Below, one piece after another: positions 17,279 to 26,494 of a DNA stretch of 64,000 bases. The stretch's first letter is position 1; the number at the start of each line of letters is the position of its first letter. Location of the stretch: positions 1,612,001 through 1,676,000 of the forward strand of contig CAWCGU010000006.1 in assembly GCA_963795195.1 (NCBI GenBank). The letters are read 5' to 3'. The notes under the pieces were generated by a model. It had not been told where the DNA came from, ran no database searches, and saw only the letters and a program-made list of their open reading frames with translations. The position numbers were made by a program, and so were the translations under genes. The stretch comes from CAWCGU01 sp963795195 (GTDB taxonomy: Bacteria; Actinomycetota; Thermoleophilia; Solirubrobacterales; 70-9).

Positions 17279-18027
17279 ACGACTTCCTCAAGAGCCTTCC
17301 CCCTCCCCAGGTCCCCGGCACGGGCCCCACCGAGCCCACCCCCGACCCGCCGCGAGAGGGCGCGACCTGGTCGCCGACGGCTGCGATCCTCGGCTTCCTC
17401 GGGGTGATCGCGATCATCGTCGTCTTCGTCAACATCGCGGTCGTCTTCGGCGCCGACCCGGAGGAGCAGGGCGTCGACCTGTTGCTACAGGCCGCGCTCG
17501 CGATCAGCCTCGTCGCCGTACCACTTGCGGTCGCCTCCTGGGGACAGACAGGACTGCGGGCGGCCGCCCGCAGGCTCGGCCTGCGCCGCTTCAAGCTCGC
17601 GGACGTCGGCTGGGCCTTTGCTGCCTACGCCGTCTTCTTCGTGGTCCTGGTCATCTACGGCGTCATCGTTCAGCCGGATCCGCAGGACACCGTCGAGGTG
17701 ATCGCGGACGAGCGCAACGCAATGGCGCTGGTCGCGCTCGGGATGCTGGTCGTAATCGCGGCGCCGATCTCCGAGGAGATCTTCTTCCGGGGCTTCTTCT
17801 TCGGCGCGCTGCGAGCGAAGATGCCGTTCTGGGGCGCGGCGGTGATCTCCGGACTTGTGTTCGGCGCCGTCCACATCCCCAGCGGGATCGCCCAGGTGCC
17901 CCCGTTGGCGCTGCTCGGCGTGGTGCTCGCTTGGCTGTACGAAAGAACCGGCTCTCTGGGTGCGCCGATGATCATGCACGGCTTCCAGAATCTGGTCGCG
18001 TTCACCTACACGGTAGCCTCGAACTGA
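17275..18027 (+). CDS. CPBP-family intramembrane metalloprotease
   Basis: 250 residues. A Pro-rich cytoplasmic start is followed by about six TM helices. Abi/CPBP motif 1 is EEIFFRGFFFGALR (Glu-Glu and Arg, near residue 170) and motif 2 is VFGAVHIP (His), the residues that hold the catalytic water/zinc in Rce1-like proteases. The GTG start overlaps the HAD stop. Bacterial members process membrane peptides or act in self-immunity; nothing here shows a bacteriocin locus. Confidence 0.92.
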   Translation: MNDFLKSLPPPQVPGTGPTEPTPDPPREGATWSPTAAILGFLGVIAIIVVFVNIAVVFGADPEEQGVDLLLQAALAISLVAVPLAVASWGQTGLRAAARRLGLRRFKLADVGWAFAAYAVFFVVLVIYGVIVQPDPQDTVEVIADERNAMALVALGMLVVIAAPISEEIFFRGFFFGALRAKMPFWGAAVISGLVFGAVHIPSGIAQVPPLALLGVVLAWLYERTGSLGAPMIMHGFQNLVAFTYTVASN

Positions 18028-18095
18028 GCTGCAAGTGCGCCTCCGCGAGCCGCACCGGACGAGGAAACCGCGCGATTTGTCAGAATGAAGCTCTC

Positions 18096-19067
18096 ATGAA
18101 GCGGGGTATGACATTTGTAGGGGCGATTGCCGTGGCAGCATTCAGCGCCGCGCCGGCGCTTGCGCAGGACTCGCCGGCCGACCCGAACAAGAAGAAGGCG
18201 ACCGTTTCGGTCTCGCTCGGCGGCGTCGACAACAACCGGCTGCAGATCGGCGAGCGGGTTGAGGCGACGGCCAACCTGCGCCCCTACCAGAGCAACGAGA
18301 AGCTCAAGGTCATCCTGCTCGCAGACGGCAAGGTCGTGGAACGCGACGGGCTCAACGTCCGCCAGGTCGGCAACAAGAACCTCGGCCAGGTCAGCTTCCG
18401 ATCCAAGCCGATCACCAAGCCGGCCCGCTACGTCGTCCGCGTGATCCACTTCGAGAACCCGACGCTGAGCAAGGCTCGCGACTCGAGCAGCGTCTTTCGC
18501 ATCAACATTCCCGATGTCGACTACGGCGAGGTCTCTAAGGCGGCGCGAACGTTCAACGACCTGCTCGGCCGCTACGGCTATGGCAACGCGCCCAACGGCG
18601 CCCGCATCAACGCGCAGACCGCCCGGGCGGTGCACGCCTTCCGCAAAGTCAACGGCATGAGCCGCAACGAGAAGATCACGCCCGACGTCTTCCAGTTGCT
18701 GGCCACAGGCAAGGGCGAGTACGACCTCAAGTACCCGGATGCGGGCAAGCACGTCGAGGTCGACATCTCCCGCCAGGTGATGGTGCTCGCCGACGAAGGC
18801 GAGGCGAAGTACACCTACCACATCTCTTCCGGGGCTCCCTCGACGCCCTCGGATCGCGGCCACTACAACTTCTACTGGAAGGACCCGGGCTACAACAGTC
18901 TCGGGATGTACTTCTCCGCCTACTACAACGGCGGTGAGGCAACACACGGCTATGCCTCGGTGCCCGACTACAACGCCAGCCACGGCTGTCTGCGCAACCC
19001 CATCCCGGATTCGATCTTCATTTACAACTGGATCGACGTGGGCGACGACATCTGGGTTTACGACTGA
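18096..19067 (+). CDS. Secreted L,D-transpeptidase (YkuD) with peptidoglycan-binding region
   Basis: 323 residues from the ATG at 18096. The signal peptide (TFVGAIAVAAFSAAPALAQ) cleaves after an Ala-x-Ala site. A beta-rich N-terminal domain is followed by a PG_binding_1-like segment (LLGRYGYGNAPNGARINAQT then RAVHAFRKVNG). The C-terminal YkuD domain starts at about residue 215 (VDISRQVMVLAD) and has the catalytic His and SHGC Cys in YNASHGCLRNP near residue 303. It crosslinks peptidoglycan stems or attaches proteins outside the membrane. Confidence 0.94.
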   Translation: MKRGMTFVGAIAVAAFSAAPALAQDSPADPNKKKATVSVSLGGVDNNRLQIGERVEATANLRPYQSNEKLKVILLADGKVVERDGLNVRQVGNKNLGQVSFRSKPITKPARYVVRVIHFENPTLSKARDSSSVFRINIPDVDYGEVSKAARTFNDLLGRYGYGNAPNGARINAQTARAVHAFRKVNGMSRNEKITPDVFQLLATGKGEYDLKYPDAGKHVEVDISRQVMVLADEGEAKYTYHISSGAPSTPSDRGHYNFYWKDPGYNSLGMYFSAYYNGGEATHGYASVPDYNASHGCLRNPIPDSIFIYNWIDVGDDIWVYD

Positions 19068-19088
19068 TCCTCATTAGGCTTCGGCCTG

Positions 19089-20039
19089 GTGAGAGTCTTT
19101 TTCGCAGGTGCGTCTGGCGTCGCGGGCAGGCGGCTGGTGCCGCGGTTGGTCGAGGACGGGCATGAGGTGACCGCGATGACGCGGTCGGCCGGGAGGGTCG
19201 CCGGGCTTGAGGCCGCAGGTGCGTCTGCCGTCGTCTGCGATGCGCTCGACCGCGACCAGACGGTGGCCGCGGTGGCGGGCGCCAAGCCCGACGCGATCAT
19301 CCACCACCTGACCGACCTCAGCCTGCTGACCGATCCGAAGCTGGCCGGAAACCCGCGGCGCCTCGGCGAGGCTTACGAGCTCAACGACCGGCTGCGCACG
19401 GTCGGCACCGCAAACCTCGTCGCCGCCGGAGAGGCAGCAGGCGCCGAGCGCATCGTCGCCCAGAGCATTTCGTTCGCCTACGGGCCCGGGCCCGGGCTCC
19501 GCAGCGAGGACGACGGCCTCAACCCGGCGGCCCCTTCTCCCTTTGACGAGTCGGTCCGAGCCCTGACCGCGCTCGAGGATGCCGTGGTGGGGAGCCGGAT
19601 GGAAGGGCTGGTGCTGCGCTTCGGCTTCTGGTACGGGCCGGGCACGGGCTTCGCGCGCAACGCGGCCACCGGCCAGCTCGTCGCCAAGCGCCGCTACCCG
19701 ATCGTCGGCCGCGGCGGCGGCGTCTTCTCGTTCGTCCACATCGACGACGTTGTCGAGGCGACAGTGGCCGCACTCGAACGGGGAGCGCCGGGGATCTACA
19801 ACGTCGTCGACGACGACCCGGCGCCGATGCGCGAATGGCTGCCCGCCTACGCGCAGGCGATCGGAGCCAAGCCGCCGCGCAAGGTGCCGCTCTGGATCGC
19901 CAGATTCGCGGCCGGAAGCCTGGTGGCCTTCATGGCGACGCAAATGCCGGGCGTCTCCAACGAGAAGGCCAAGCGCGAGCTCGGCTTTCAGCCGCGCTGG
20001 CCGAGTTGGCGTGCCGGATTCCAGGAGGCCCTCGGTTGA
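19089..20039 (+). CDS. NAD(P)-dependent epimerase/dehydratase family protein
   Basis: 316 residues, GTG start. The N-terminal Rossmann fold has FFAGASGVAGRRLVPRL (GxSGxxG) followed by DGHEVTAMTRS, as in extended/atypical SDR proteins. A second signature is QSISFAYGPG, with no clear YxxxK pair, so the catalytic class is uncertain. HIDDVVEATVAALERG and FQPRWPSWRAGFQEAL are usual for nucleotide-sugar epimerase relatives. The stop overlaps the TTG start of pyrE. Confidence 0.88.
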   Translation: MRVFFAGASGVAGRRLVPRLVEDGHEVTAMTRSAGRVAGLEAAGASAVVCDALDRDQTVAAVAGAKPDAIIHHLTDLSLLTDPKLAGNPRRLGEAYELNDRLRTVGTANLVAAGEAAGAERIVAQSISFAYGPGPGLRSEDDGLNPAAPSPFDESVRALTALEDAVVGSRMEGLVLRFGFWYGPGTGFARNAATGQLVAKRRYPIVGRGGGVFSFVHIDDVVEATVAALERGAPGIYNVVDDDPAPMREWLPAYAQAIGAKPPRKVPLWIARFAAGSLVAFMATQMPGVSNEKAKRELGFQPRWPSWRAGFQEALG

Positions 20040-20644
20040 GCATCGACGAGTCGCTGCCCAGCGCCGAGGAGGTCGCCGACCCCGGTGCCCTCGACGCGGC
20101 GAAGCGGACGCTGATCGCAGAGCTGCGCGAGCACGCGCTCGTGATCGGCGAGGTGACGCTGGCGAGCGGCCGCAAGGCGTCCTACTACGTGGACGCGCGC
20201 CGCGGGTTGCTGCGGCCGACGGCCTTTCGCGCCGTCGGCGAACTGTTGCTGGCACAGGCGCGCCAGCTTGGAGCGGAGGCGGTCGGTGGACCGACGATGG
20301 GTGCGATCCCACTCGCCTGCGCCGTGCTCGGGACCCCCGGCGCGGAGAACCTGCGCGGGTTCTTCGTGCGCGGTGAGCGCAAGGAGCACGGACTGCAGCG
20401 CTGGATCGAAGGCGCCGCCGAGCCGGGCGCGCGCTGCCTCGTGCTCGAGGACACCGTCACGACCGGAGGATCCGTCGCCAAGGCGATCGAGCGCACCATC
20501 GAACAGGGCTACGAGGTCGTCGGCACCGTCTGCGTCGTCGACCGTCTCGCCGGCGGAGGCGAAACGATCGAGGCCGCCGGCGGCGGCCCGTTCAGGGCTC
20601 TGATCACGATCGACGAGCTCTACCCGGAGCGACCAGACGCCTAG
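20036..20644 (+). CDS. pyrE: Orotate phosphoribosyltransferase
   Basis: 202 residues; joins orotate to PRPP to give OMP in pyrimidine synthesis. Visible motifs: VTLASGRKASYYVDAR (dimer/orotate loop), GGPTMGAIPLACA, the mobile loop GERKEHGLQRWIEGA and the PRPP-binding CLVLEDTVTTGGSVAKAIE. I take the TTG at 20036 as start: it overlaps the upstream TGA and is preceded by an AGGAGG at 20022-20027. Confidence 0.96.
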   Translation: MSIDESLPSAEEVADPGALDAAKRTLIAELREHALVIGEVTLASGRKASYYVDARRGLLRPTAFRAVGELLLAQARQLGAEAVGGPTMGAIPLACAVLGTPGAENLRGFFVRGERKEHGLQRWIEGAAEPGARCLVLEDTVTTGGSVAKAIERTIEQGYEVVGTVCVVDRLAGGGETIEAAGGGPFRALITIDELYPERPDA

Positions 20645-20664
20645 GGTCGCGCGGGGCCGGCGCC

Positions 20665-21273
20665 TCACCCCGGCGTGATCGGCCGAGTCCTGATCGACGC
20701 GATCAGCTTGTCGATCTCGTCGAGGTAGAACTTGGGGTGGTTGTTGGCGTTGACCGCTGCAAGCACGGTCACGGTGGCGATGCCGCGGCGCCGCAGTACC
20801 ACCAGCTGCAGATCCTCGGGGACGTTCTCGTCGCCCCCGACGCCGGTGGCGCGCAGCTTGACCGCCTCGTAGCGGTGCCTGATCGGCCTCGGCTCGCCGG
20901 GTTCCACTTCGCTCAGTCCGGGAACCCCGGCCGAGATCGTCGCGGTGGCGAGTTGGTCGATTGGGACTTCCCGCACCTCGTCGGTGCGGTCGATAGTCAC
21001 CGTCACCGCCGCCAGACGCTCGGGCGATCCGAGTTCGGAGCGGGTGCCGCGCGCCTTCGCGGTCCAGAGTGGCGGAACGCCGATCGAGAAGCCCGCGTCG
21101 CGGTTGATGTGCTCGGCCCATCCCTCGGGCAGCCTCGGCGATGGTTCGATCGTCTCGGCCGGCCTCGAGGTGGTCGTCGCCCCCTCGCCGCCGCCGCAGC
21201 CGGGGAGCGCGATGAGTCCCGCGGCGAAAGCCAAACATGCCGTGACCCTGGCGGGTGTCGCGGTGACTCTCAT
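20665..21273 (-). CDS. Lipoprotein of unknown function
   Basis: 202 residues. The signal sequence ends in a lipobox (AAGLIALPGC, Cys near 26) followed by a Gly/Ser/Thr linker. The mature part (HINRDAGFSIGVPPLW and later YLDEIDKLIASIR) resembles the small PsbP/LpqN-like domain of actinobacterial lipoproteins, with an opening 'gf.i..P..W' strand. No catalytic residues are evident. It is convergent with pyrE with 20 bases between the stops. Confidence 0.8.
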   Translation of the reverse strand: MRVTATPARVTACLAFAAGLIALPGCGGGEGATTTSRPAETIEPSPRLPEGWAEHINRDAGFSIGVPPLWTAKARGTRSELGSPERLAAVTVTIDRTDEVREVPIDQLATATISAGVPGLSEVEPGEPRPIRHRYEAVKLRATGVGGDENVPEDLQLVVLRRRGIATVTVLAAVNANNHPKFYLDEIDKLIASIRTRPITPG

Positions 21274-21378
21274 CGAGCCAGTCTGGCATCGCCGGCCGGC
21301 GGCGACTTCTCAACCGCTTGGTGAAGAACTCGCCCTTCTACTACCCTTGGGTCAGGCAACCCAGAACCGGAGGCGACG

Positions 21379-22962
21379 ATGGAACCGACGACGACCGAGC
21401 AGCAGGCGGCGACAGCGACTGGCAACGGAGCGAGCACCGCCAACGGAGGCTCGGGCGACCGCGCGATGAAGACGATCGACGTCACCAATCCCGCCACCGG
21501 CGAGAAGGTCGCGACGGTCCCCGCGCTGACCGGCGCCGAGGTGACTGAGCTTTTTGCCCGCGCTCGCGCGGCGCAACCCGCCTGGGAGGCGCTCGGCTTC
21601 GACGGCCGGGCTCGCATCCTCAAGCGTGCCCAGAAGTGGACGATGGACAACACCGACCGGATCGTCGCCACGATCATCTCGGAAACCGGCAAGACCTACG
21701 AAGACGCACAGCTCGCCGAGGTCTCCTACGCGGCGAGCGGGTTTGGCTTCTGGGCCAAGAACGCCGAGAAGTACCTTCGCGACGAGAAGATCAAGACGTC
21801 CAACCCCTTCGTCTTCGGCCGCAAGCTCAAAGTTCGCTTCGAGCCGGTCGGCGTTGTCGGCGTGATCGGCCCCTGGAACTACCCGCTGACCAATTCCTTC
21901 GGCGACTGCATCCCAGCCCTTGCCGCCGGTAACGCAACGGTGCTCAAGCCGGCGAGCATCACGCCGCTGACGTCTCTGCTGATGCTCGAGGGGCTGCTCG
22001 AGTGCGGCATGCCGGAGGGCGTCCACCAGGTCGCGGTCGGCCCCGGCTCGGAGGTCGGCAATGCCCTCATCGACGCCGCTGACTTCGTCATGTTCACCGG
22101 CTCGACCGAGGTCGGAATCAAGGTCGCCGAGCGCGCGGCCAGCACGCTCACCCCCGTCGGCCTCGAGCTTGGCGGCAAGGACCCGATGATCGTGCTCGCC
22201 GACGCCAACGTCGAGCGAGCCGCGAACGCCGCCGTCTACTGGTCGATGCAGAACGCCGGCCAGACCTGCATCTCGACAGAGCGGGTCTACGTCGAAGCGC
22301 CGATCTATGACCAATTCATCACCTCCGTCACCGACAAGATGAAGGCCCTGCGCCAAGGGGTCCCGGGCGACCCGGGCGTCGTCGAGGTCGGGGCGATCAC
22401 CTCCCCGGATCAGATGGACGTGATCGACGGGCATGTGCAGGACGCGATCAAGAAGGGCGCCCGTGCGCTCACTGGCGGACACGAGCGTCCCGGCGCCGGT
22501 GACTTCTACGAGCCCACGCTGCTGGTCGACGTCGATCACTCGATGAAGTGCATGACCGAGGAGACCTTCGGCCCCACCCTCCCGGTGATGAAGGTCCGCG
22601 ACGCCGACGAGGCGATCCGGCTCGCCAACGACACGCCGTTCGGCCTGCAGGCCTCGGTCTTCACGACGGACCTGGAAAAGGGCGAGGCCGTCGCGCGACG
22701 GGTCGAGGCGGGCGCGGTCTGCGTCAACGACGCCAACATCAATTACGTCGCCCTCGAGTTGCCGATGGGCGGCTGGAAGACATCAGGCCTCGGCAGCCGC
22801 CACGGCGCCGACGGGATCCGCAAGTACACGAAGAAGCAGTCGATCCTGATCACACGCTTCGGGCCCAAGCGCGACCTGCACATGTTCCCCTACAAGGCGA
22901 GCACGACCAAGCTGATCGGGCGCTCGATGAAGTTGCTCTGGGGACGCGGCAAGCGCGACTGA
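21379..22962 (+). CDS. NAD(P)-dependent aldehyde dehydrogenase
   Basis: 527 residues with a ~30-residue low-complexity N-terminal extension before TIDVTNPATGEKV. The ALDH fold shows VVGVIGPWNYPL, the coenzyme loop FTGSTEVG, general-base Glu in LELGGKDPM, nucleophile Cys in NAGQTCIS and the EETFGPTLPVMKV motif. The C-terminal extension (from about residue 495) ends LLWGRGKRD. It resembles succinate-semialdehyde dehydrogenase type enzymes; the substrate is not decidable. GGAGG lies 6 bases before the ATG. A second ALDH is at 53195-54760. Confidence 0.94.
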   Translation: MEPTTTEQQAATATGNGASTANGGSGDRAMKTIDVTNPATGEKVATVPALTGAEVTELFARARAAQPAWEALGFDGRARILKRAQKWTMDNTDRIVATIISETGKTYEDAQLAEVSYAASGFGFWAKNAEKYLRDEKIKTSNPFVFGRKLKVRFEPVGVVGVIGPWNYPLTNSFGDCIPALAAGNATVLKPASITPLTSLLMLEGLLECGMPEGVHQVAVGPGSEVGNALIDAADFVMFTGSTEVGIKVAERAASTLTPVGLELGGKDPMIVLADANVERAANAAVYWSMQNAGQTCISTERVYVEAPIYDQFITSVTDKMKALRQGVPGDPGVVEVGAITSPDQMDVIDGHVQDAIKKGARALTGGHERPGAGDFYEPTLLVDVDHSMKCMTEETFGPTLPVMKVRDADEAIRLANDTPFGLQASVFTTDLEKGEAVARRVEAGAVCVNDANINYVALELPMGGWKTSGLGSRHGADGIRKYTKKQSILITRFGPKRDLHMFPYKASTTKLIGRSMKLLWGRGKRD

Positions 22963-22972
22963 GCCTCAGTCG
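22956..22972. terminator. Bidirectional hairpin across two stop codons
   Basis: A perfect 8-bp inverted repeat (CGACTGAG, one base, CTCAGTCG) spans the stops of the rightward aldehyde dehydrogenase and the leftward ABC permease, which are only 3 bases apart. It lacks a T-tract, so terminator function is inferred from position only. Confidence 0.4.
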
Positions 22973-23757
22973 ATCAGCCGCTTGCGCATGCGGCTGACGG
23001 CAACGCGCCAGAGCGCCAGCGCGAAGCAGACGAGCACGGCGAAGCGGATCAGATCGACCGCTTCGAACCCGAACGCCGCGCCGCGTACGAGCTCGACGAG
23101 CTGATAGAGCGGGTTGAAGTTGGCCGCCGCCTGGAACCCCTCGGGCAGCTGGTCGATCGGGAAGAAGGTGCCGGCAACCAAAAACAGGGGCGTGATCACG
23201 AGCGTCGTCACGTAGTTGAAGTGGTCGATCTTGGCGACGCTTGCGGCGACCGCGATGCCGAAGGCGGCGAAGCCGAGCGCGGTCACGAAGCAGAACAGGG
23301 GCACCAGCAACATGCCCCAAGTCGGGTCGAGCCCGAAGAAGATCATTGAGATCAGCAACGGGAAGCAGCCGTAGAAACCTGAGCGGATCCCGATCCAGAG
23401 CATCTCGGCGGTGACCAGCTCCTCGACGTCGACGGGAGCGGCGAGGATCGCGTCATAGGTGTTCTGGAAGCGCTCCTTGACGAAGGTGCCGAACATCGCG
23501 GGCAGGGCACTCGAGAAGATCACCGCCGTCGCCACCATCCCGGTGCCGACGAACTCGACGTAGGAGAGCCCGTCGACTCCGTCGACCAGCGTCGCCCCCA
23601 AGCCGAGGCCGAAGGCGAGCAGGTAGATAACGGGCTCGAGAATGCTCGAGAAGGTCGTCGCCTTCCAGAAGGTCCGGAAGTTGGCGACCTCGCGGCTCAT
23701 CACTCCCGTGATCGCGGCGGGATCGAGCCGGCGAACTCGCGTGGTCTCCGAGGTCAC
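22966..23757 (-). CDS. ABC-2 type transporter permease
   Basis: About 263 residues, six predicted TM helices, in the drug/polyketide or polysaccharide exporter class (DrrB/NodJ-like). Features are REVANFRTFWKATTFSSILEPVIYLLAFG at the start and the ABC-2 signature VAGTFFPIDQLPEGFQ before the last helices. The GTG at 23757 overlaps the TGA of the ATPase gene, so the two are coupled. It forms the membrane part of an efflux pump. Confidence 0.92.
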   Translation of the reverse strand: MTSETTRVRRLDPAAITGVMSREVANFRTFWKATTFSSILEPVIYLLAFGLGLGATLVDGVDGLSYVEFVGTGMVATAVIFSSALPAMFGTFVKERFQNTYDAILAAPVDVEELVTAEMLWIGIRSGFYGCFPLLISMIFFGLDPTWGMLLVPLFCFVTALGFAAFGIAVAASVAKIDHFNYVTTLVITPLFLVAGTFFPIDQLPEGFQAAANFNPLYQLVELVRGAAFGFEAVDLIRFAVLVCFALALWRVAVSRMRKRLID

Positions 23758-24647
23758 TCTGCCTCCTCGCCGGTCAGCAGCACGAAGACGTCCTCGAGCG
23801 TCGCCGCGCGGCGCACCGCGTCCTCGGGAATCACGCCGTTGCTGGCGGCCTCCGAGCCGACGATTGCGATCGCAGGGCCCGCCGGCCGCACCGAGAGCCC
23901 GGTCGCCTCGGCCGCGGCGCGGCACTCGGCGAGCCGGTCGGGCGGCCCGTAGACCTCGGCGGTCTCGCGGCCGGCGTGCTGGACGATCAGCTCCGACGGG
24001 CGGCCGCGGGCAATCACCTTGCCGTGAGTCATCAGGGCGACCTCATCGGCGAGCCGCTCCGCCTCCTCGATGTAGTGCGTCGACATCAGGATCGTCTTGC
24101 CGCGGATGCGCAACCCGTCGATCAGCGACCAGAGCTCGGTGCGGATCTGAGGGTCGAGGCCGACGGTCGGCTCATCGAGCAGCAGCAGGTCCGGCTCGTG
24201 GACGAGCCCGCGAGCGAGCAGCAGCCGGCGGCGCATCCCCCCGGAAAGCTTGTCGACCGCGTCCCTGCGGCGATCGGTCAGCCGGGCGATCTGCAGCGTT
24301 CGGTCGACCGCCGCGGCGACGTCCTTGACGCGGTAGAGGCGCGAGTAGACGGCGAGATTGTCCTCGACCGTGACGTCGACGTCGAGGTTGTCGAGCTGAG
24401 GCACCACACCCATCTGAGCCCGTGCCCGCTTCGACTCGTGCGGAAGCTTGTGGCCGAGCACCTCGATCTCGCCCGCGTCGGCGATCGCCTGGCCCGTCAG
24501 CAGGCGCATCGTTGTCGATTTGCCGGCGCCGTTCGGCCCGAGCAGACCGAGACAGATACCGGGCGGGACATCCAGGTTGAGGCCGTCGACCGCCGTGATC
24601 TCGCCGAAGCGCTTGACGACTGCTCTGAGTTTGATCGCCGGGTTCAC
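23754..24647 (-). CDS. ABC-2 type transporter ATP-binding protein
   Basis: 297 residues, GTG start. Walker A GPNGAGKST near residue 40, Q-loop VVPQLDNLD, signature LSGGMRRRL, Walker B LLLLDEPTVGLD and the switch His in MSTHYIEEAE. The C-terminal ~75 residues form the small regulatory domain found in NodI/DrrA-type ATPases. Together with the coupled permease it makes a two-gene exporter. The substrate (drug, lipid or glycan) is unknown. Confidence 0.95.
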   Translation of the reverse strand: MNPAIKLRAVVKRFGEITAVDGLNLDVPPGICLGLLGPNGAGKSTTMRLLTGQAIADAGEIEVLGHKLPHESKRARAQMGVVPQLDNLDVDVTVEDNLAVYSRLYRVKDVAAAVDRTLQIARLTDRRRDAVDKLSGGMRRRLLLARGLVHEPDLLLLDEPTVGLDPQIRTELWSLIDGLRIRGKTILMSTHYIEEAERLADEVALMTHGKVIARGRPSELIVQHAGRETAEVYGPPDRLAECRAAAEATGLSVRPAGPAIAIVGSEAASNGVIPEDAVRRAATLEDVFVLLTGEEAE

Positions 24648-24743
24648 GACTTCTGAGGCGTAGGACCGTGAGGGGAGCCGAAACTCATCGGGTGCAGCCT
24701 AGAAGGCACGGTTGCGCGGGCTTTCGCCGGGTAGCTTTCAGGG

Positions 24744-26453
24744 ATGGGCACAAGCCTCGTACTCGGGCCGCTGGTCCGCTACGTCAGCGACAGCGAGGCG
24801 ACCATCTGGGTGGAGACGGACCGCGGCTGTTCGGTCGAGGTGCTCGGCCACAGCCAGAGCACCTTTGAGGTTCAAGGCCACCACTACGCGCTCGTCTGCG
24901 TCGACGGGCTCCAGCCGGGGGGAGTTTGCGAGTACGAGGTGCTGCTGGATGGCGAGAGGGCTTGGCCTCCCCCGTCCTCCGAGTTCCCACCGAGCGCGAT
25001 CGGCACGCTGCAGCCGCAGGGCAAGGTCGATCTGGTCTTCGCGTCCTGCCGGGTCTCGCTTCCCCACGAGCCTCCCTACGACCTGACCAAGGACGAGGAC
25101 GACCGCGGCCGCGAGGTCGACGCGCTCTACGTACTCGCCAGGCAGATGCTGCAGGGAGACCGCAGCGACTTCCCGGAGGCGATTTTGATGCTCGGTGACC
25201 AGATCTACGCGGACGAAGTCCCACCTGAGGTCGCGGAGTTCATCCGCGGCCGCCGGGGCGAGGAGCGCGGAGGCGACTGCGCACCCCTGGACGAGGTCGC
25301 CGACTTCGAGGAGTACACCCGCCTCTACCGCAGCGCCTGGGGTGAGCCGACGATTCGTTGGCTGCTCTCGACCGTCTCGAGCTCGATGGTCTTCGACGAC
25401 CACGACATGCACGACGACTGGAACATCTCCAAGTCCTGGGTCCAGGACATGCGCAAGAAGCCCTGGTGGCAGGACCGGATCATCGGCGGCTACATGAGCT
25501 ACTGGATCTACCAGCACATCGGCAACCTCTCGCCCCGGGAACTGGCCGAGGAACAGACCTACCAGGCCGTGCTCGGCGCCGAGGGTGACGCGACCGCGAT
25601 CCTGCGCCGGTTCGCCGAGCAGGCCGAGCGCGAGCAGGAGGGCACGCGGTGGAGCACCTACCGCGACATCGGGCGCACCCGCGTGATCCTGATGGACTCG
25701 CGCGGCGGGCGGGTGCTCGAGGACGATCGCCGCTCGATCTTCGACGACGAGGAGTGGGACTGGATCGTCGAGAGGGCCAGCGGCGACTTCGACCATCTCG
25801 TCATCGGATCCTCGCTGCCGTTCCTACTCGGCCACGGCATGCATTACCTGGAGGCCTGGAACGAGGCCGTTTGCGACGGCGCCTGGGGCGACCGCGCCGC
25901 AAAGCTCGGTGAGCGGGTTCGCCGGGGACTCGACCTCGAGCACTGGGCCGCGTTCGGAATGTCCTTCGAGCGCCTCACCAAGCTGCTTGGCGAGGTCGGC
26001 TCGGGGCAGCGGGGCGAACCGCCGGCCTCGATCGTGCTGCTGGGCGGTGACGTCCACCACGCCTACCTCGCCGAGGTCGCCTTCCCCCGTTCAGCGCGAG
26101 TCACAAGTGCGGTCTACCAGGCGGTCTGCTCGCCGATGCGAAACCCGCTCGACCGCTCCGAGAAGCGCGCGATCAGGATCGCCACCTCCCGTTTCGGCCA
26201 CGCCGTGGGACGCAGCCTGGCACGCCTCGCCGGCGTGCGAGACCCCGATCTGCGCTGGCGATTCGTGCAGGGCCCGCTGTTCAACAACCAGCTCGCGACC
26301 CTGAAGCTGCGCGGCCGAAGCGCCGCCCTGCGCCTCGACAAGACAACGAACTCCGGCGACGACGAGAAGTTCGAGCGCGTATTCGAGCACCAAATCGCCG
26401 CCGGGGAGCGCCAGGGTCGAGCTCCTCATCGTCATCTCATCCGGCATGCGTAG
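24744..26453 (+). CDS. PhoD-like alkaline phosphatase family protein
   Basis: 569 residues. The N-terminal beta-sandwich (LVLGPLVRYVSDSEATIWVETD) is followed by a metallophosphatase core with FASCRVSLPH, the metal ligands in ILMLGDQIYADE, SMVFDDHDMHDDWN, DHLVIGSSLPFLL and LLGGDVHHAYLAEV. No signal peptide or Tat motif is seen, unlike classical secreted PhoD, so it may act in the cytoplasm; many such proteins have unknown phosphodiester or polyphosphate substrates. It is divergent from the ABC ATPase. Confidence 0.88.
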   Translation: MGTSLVLGPLVRYVSDSEATIWVETDRGCSVEVLGHSQSTFEVQGHHYALVCVDGLQPGGVCEYEVLLDGERAWPPPSSEFPPSAIGTLQPQGKVDLVFASCRVSLPHEPPYDLTKDEDDRGREVDALYVLARQMLQGDRSDFPEAILMLGDQIYADEVPPEVAEFIRGRRGEERGGDCAPLDEVADFEEYTRLYRSAWGEPTIRWLLSTVSSSMVFDDHDMHDDWNISKSWVQDMRKKPWWQDRIIGGYMSYWIYQHIGNLSPRELAEEQTYQAVLGAEGDATAILRRFAEQAEREQEGTRWSTYRDIGRTRVILMDSRGGRVLEDDRRSIFDDEEWDWIVERASGDFDHLVIGSSLPFLLGHGMHYLEAWNEAVCDGAWGDRAAKLGERVRRGLDLEHWAAFGMSFERLTKLLGEVGSGQRGEPPASIVLLGGDVHHAYLAEVAFPRSARVTSAVYQAVCSPMRNPLDRSEKRAIRIATSRFGHAVGRSLARLAGVRDPDLRWRFVQGPLFNNQLATLKLRGRSAALRLDKTTNSGDDEKFERVFEHQIAAGERQGRAPHRHLIRHA

Positions 26454-26461
26454 AACCTGCA

Positions 26462-26473
26462 CTGCAAATGCAG
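26462..26473. promoter_or_regulatory. Short inverted repeat before PepSY gene
   Basis: CTGCA-AA-TGCAG, 22 bases upstream of the ATG at 26495. It could be an operator for the downstream regulator; the size and position are the only evidence. Confidence 0.2.
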
Positions 26474-26494
26474 AACGCAACGGAGGTAACTGAA

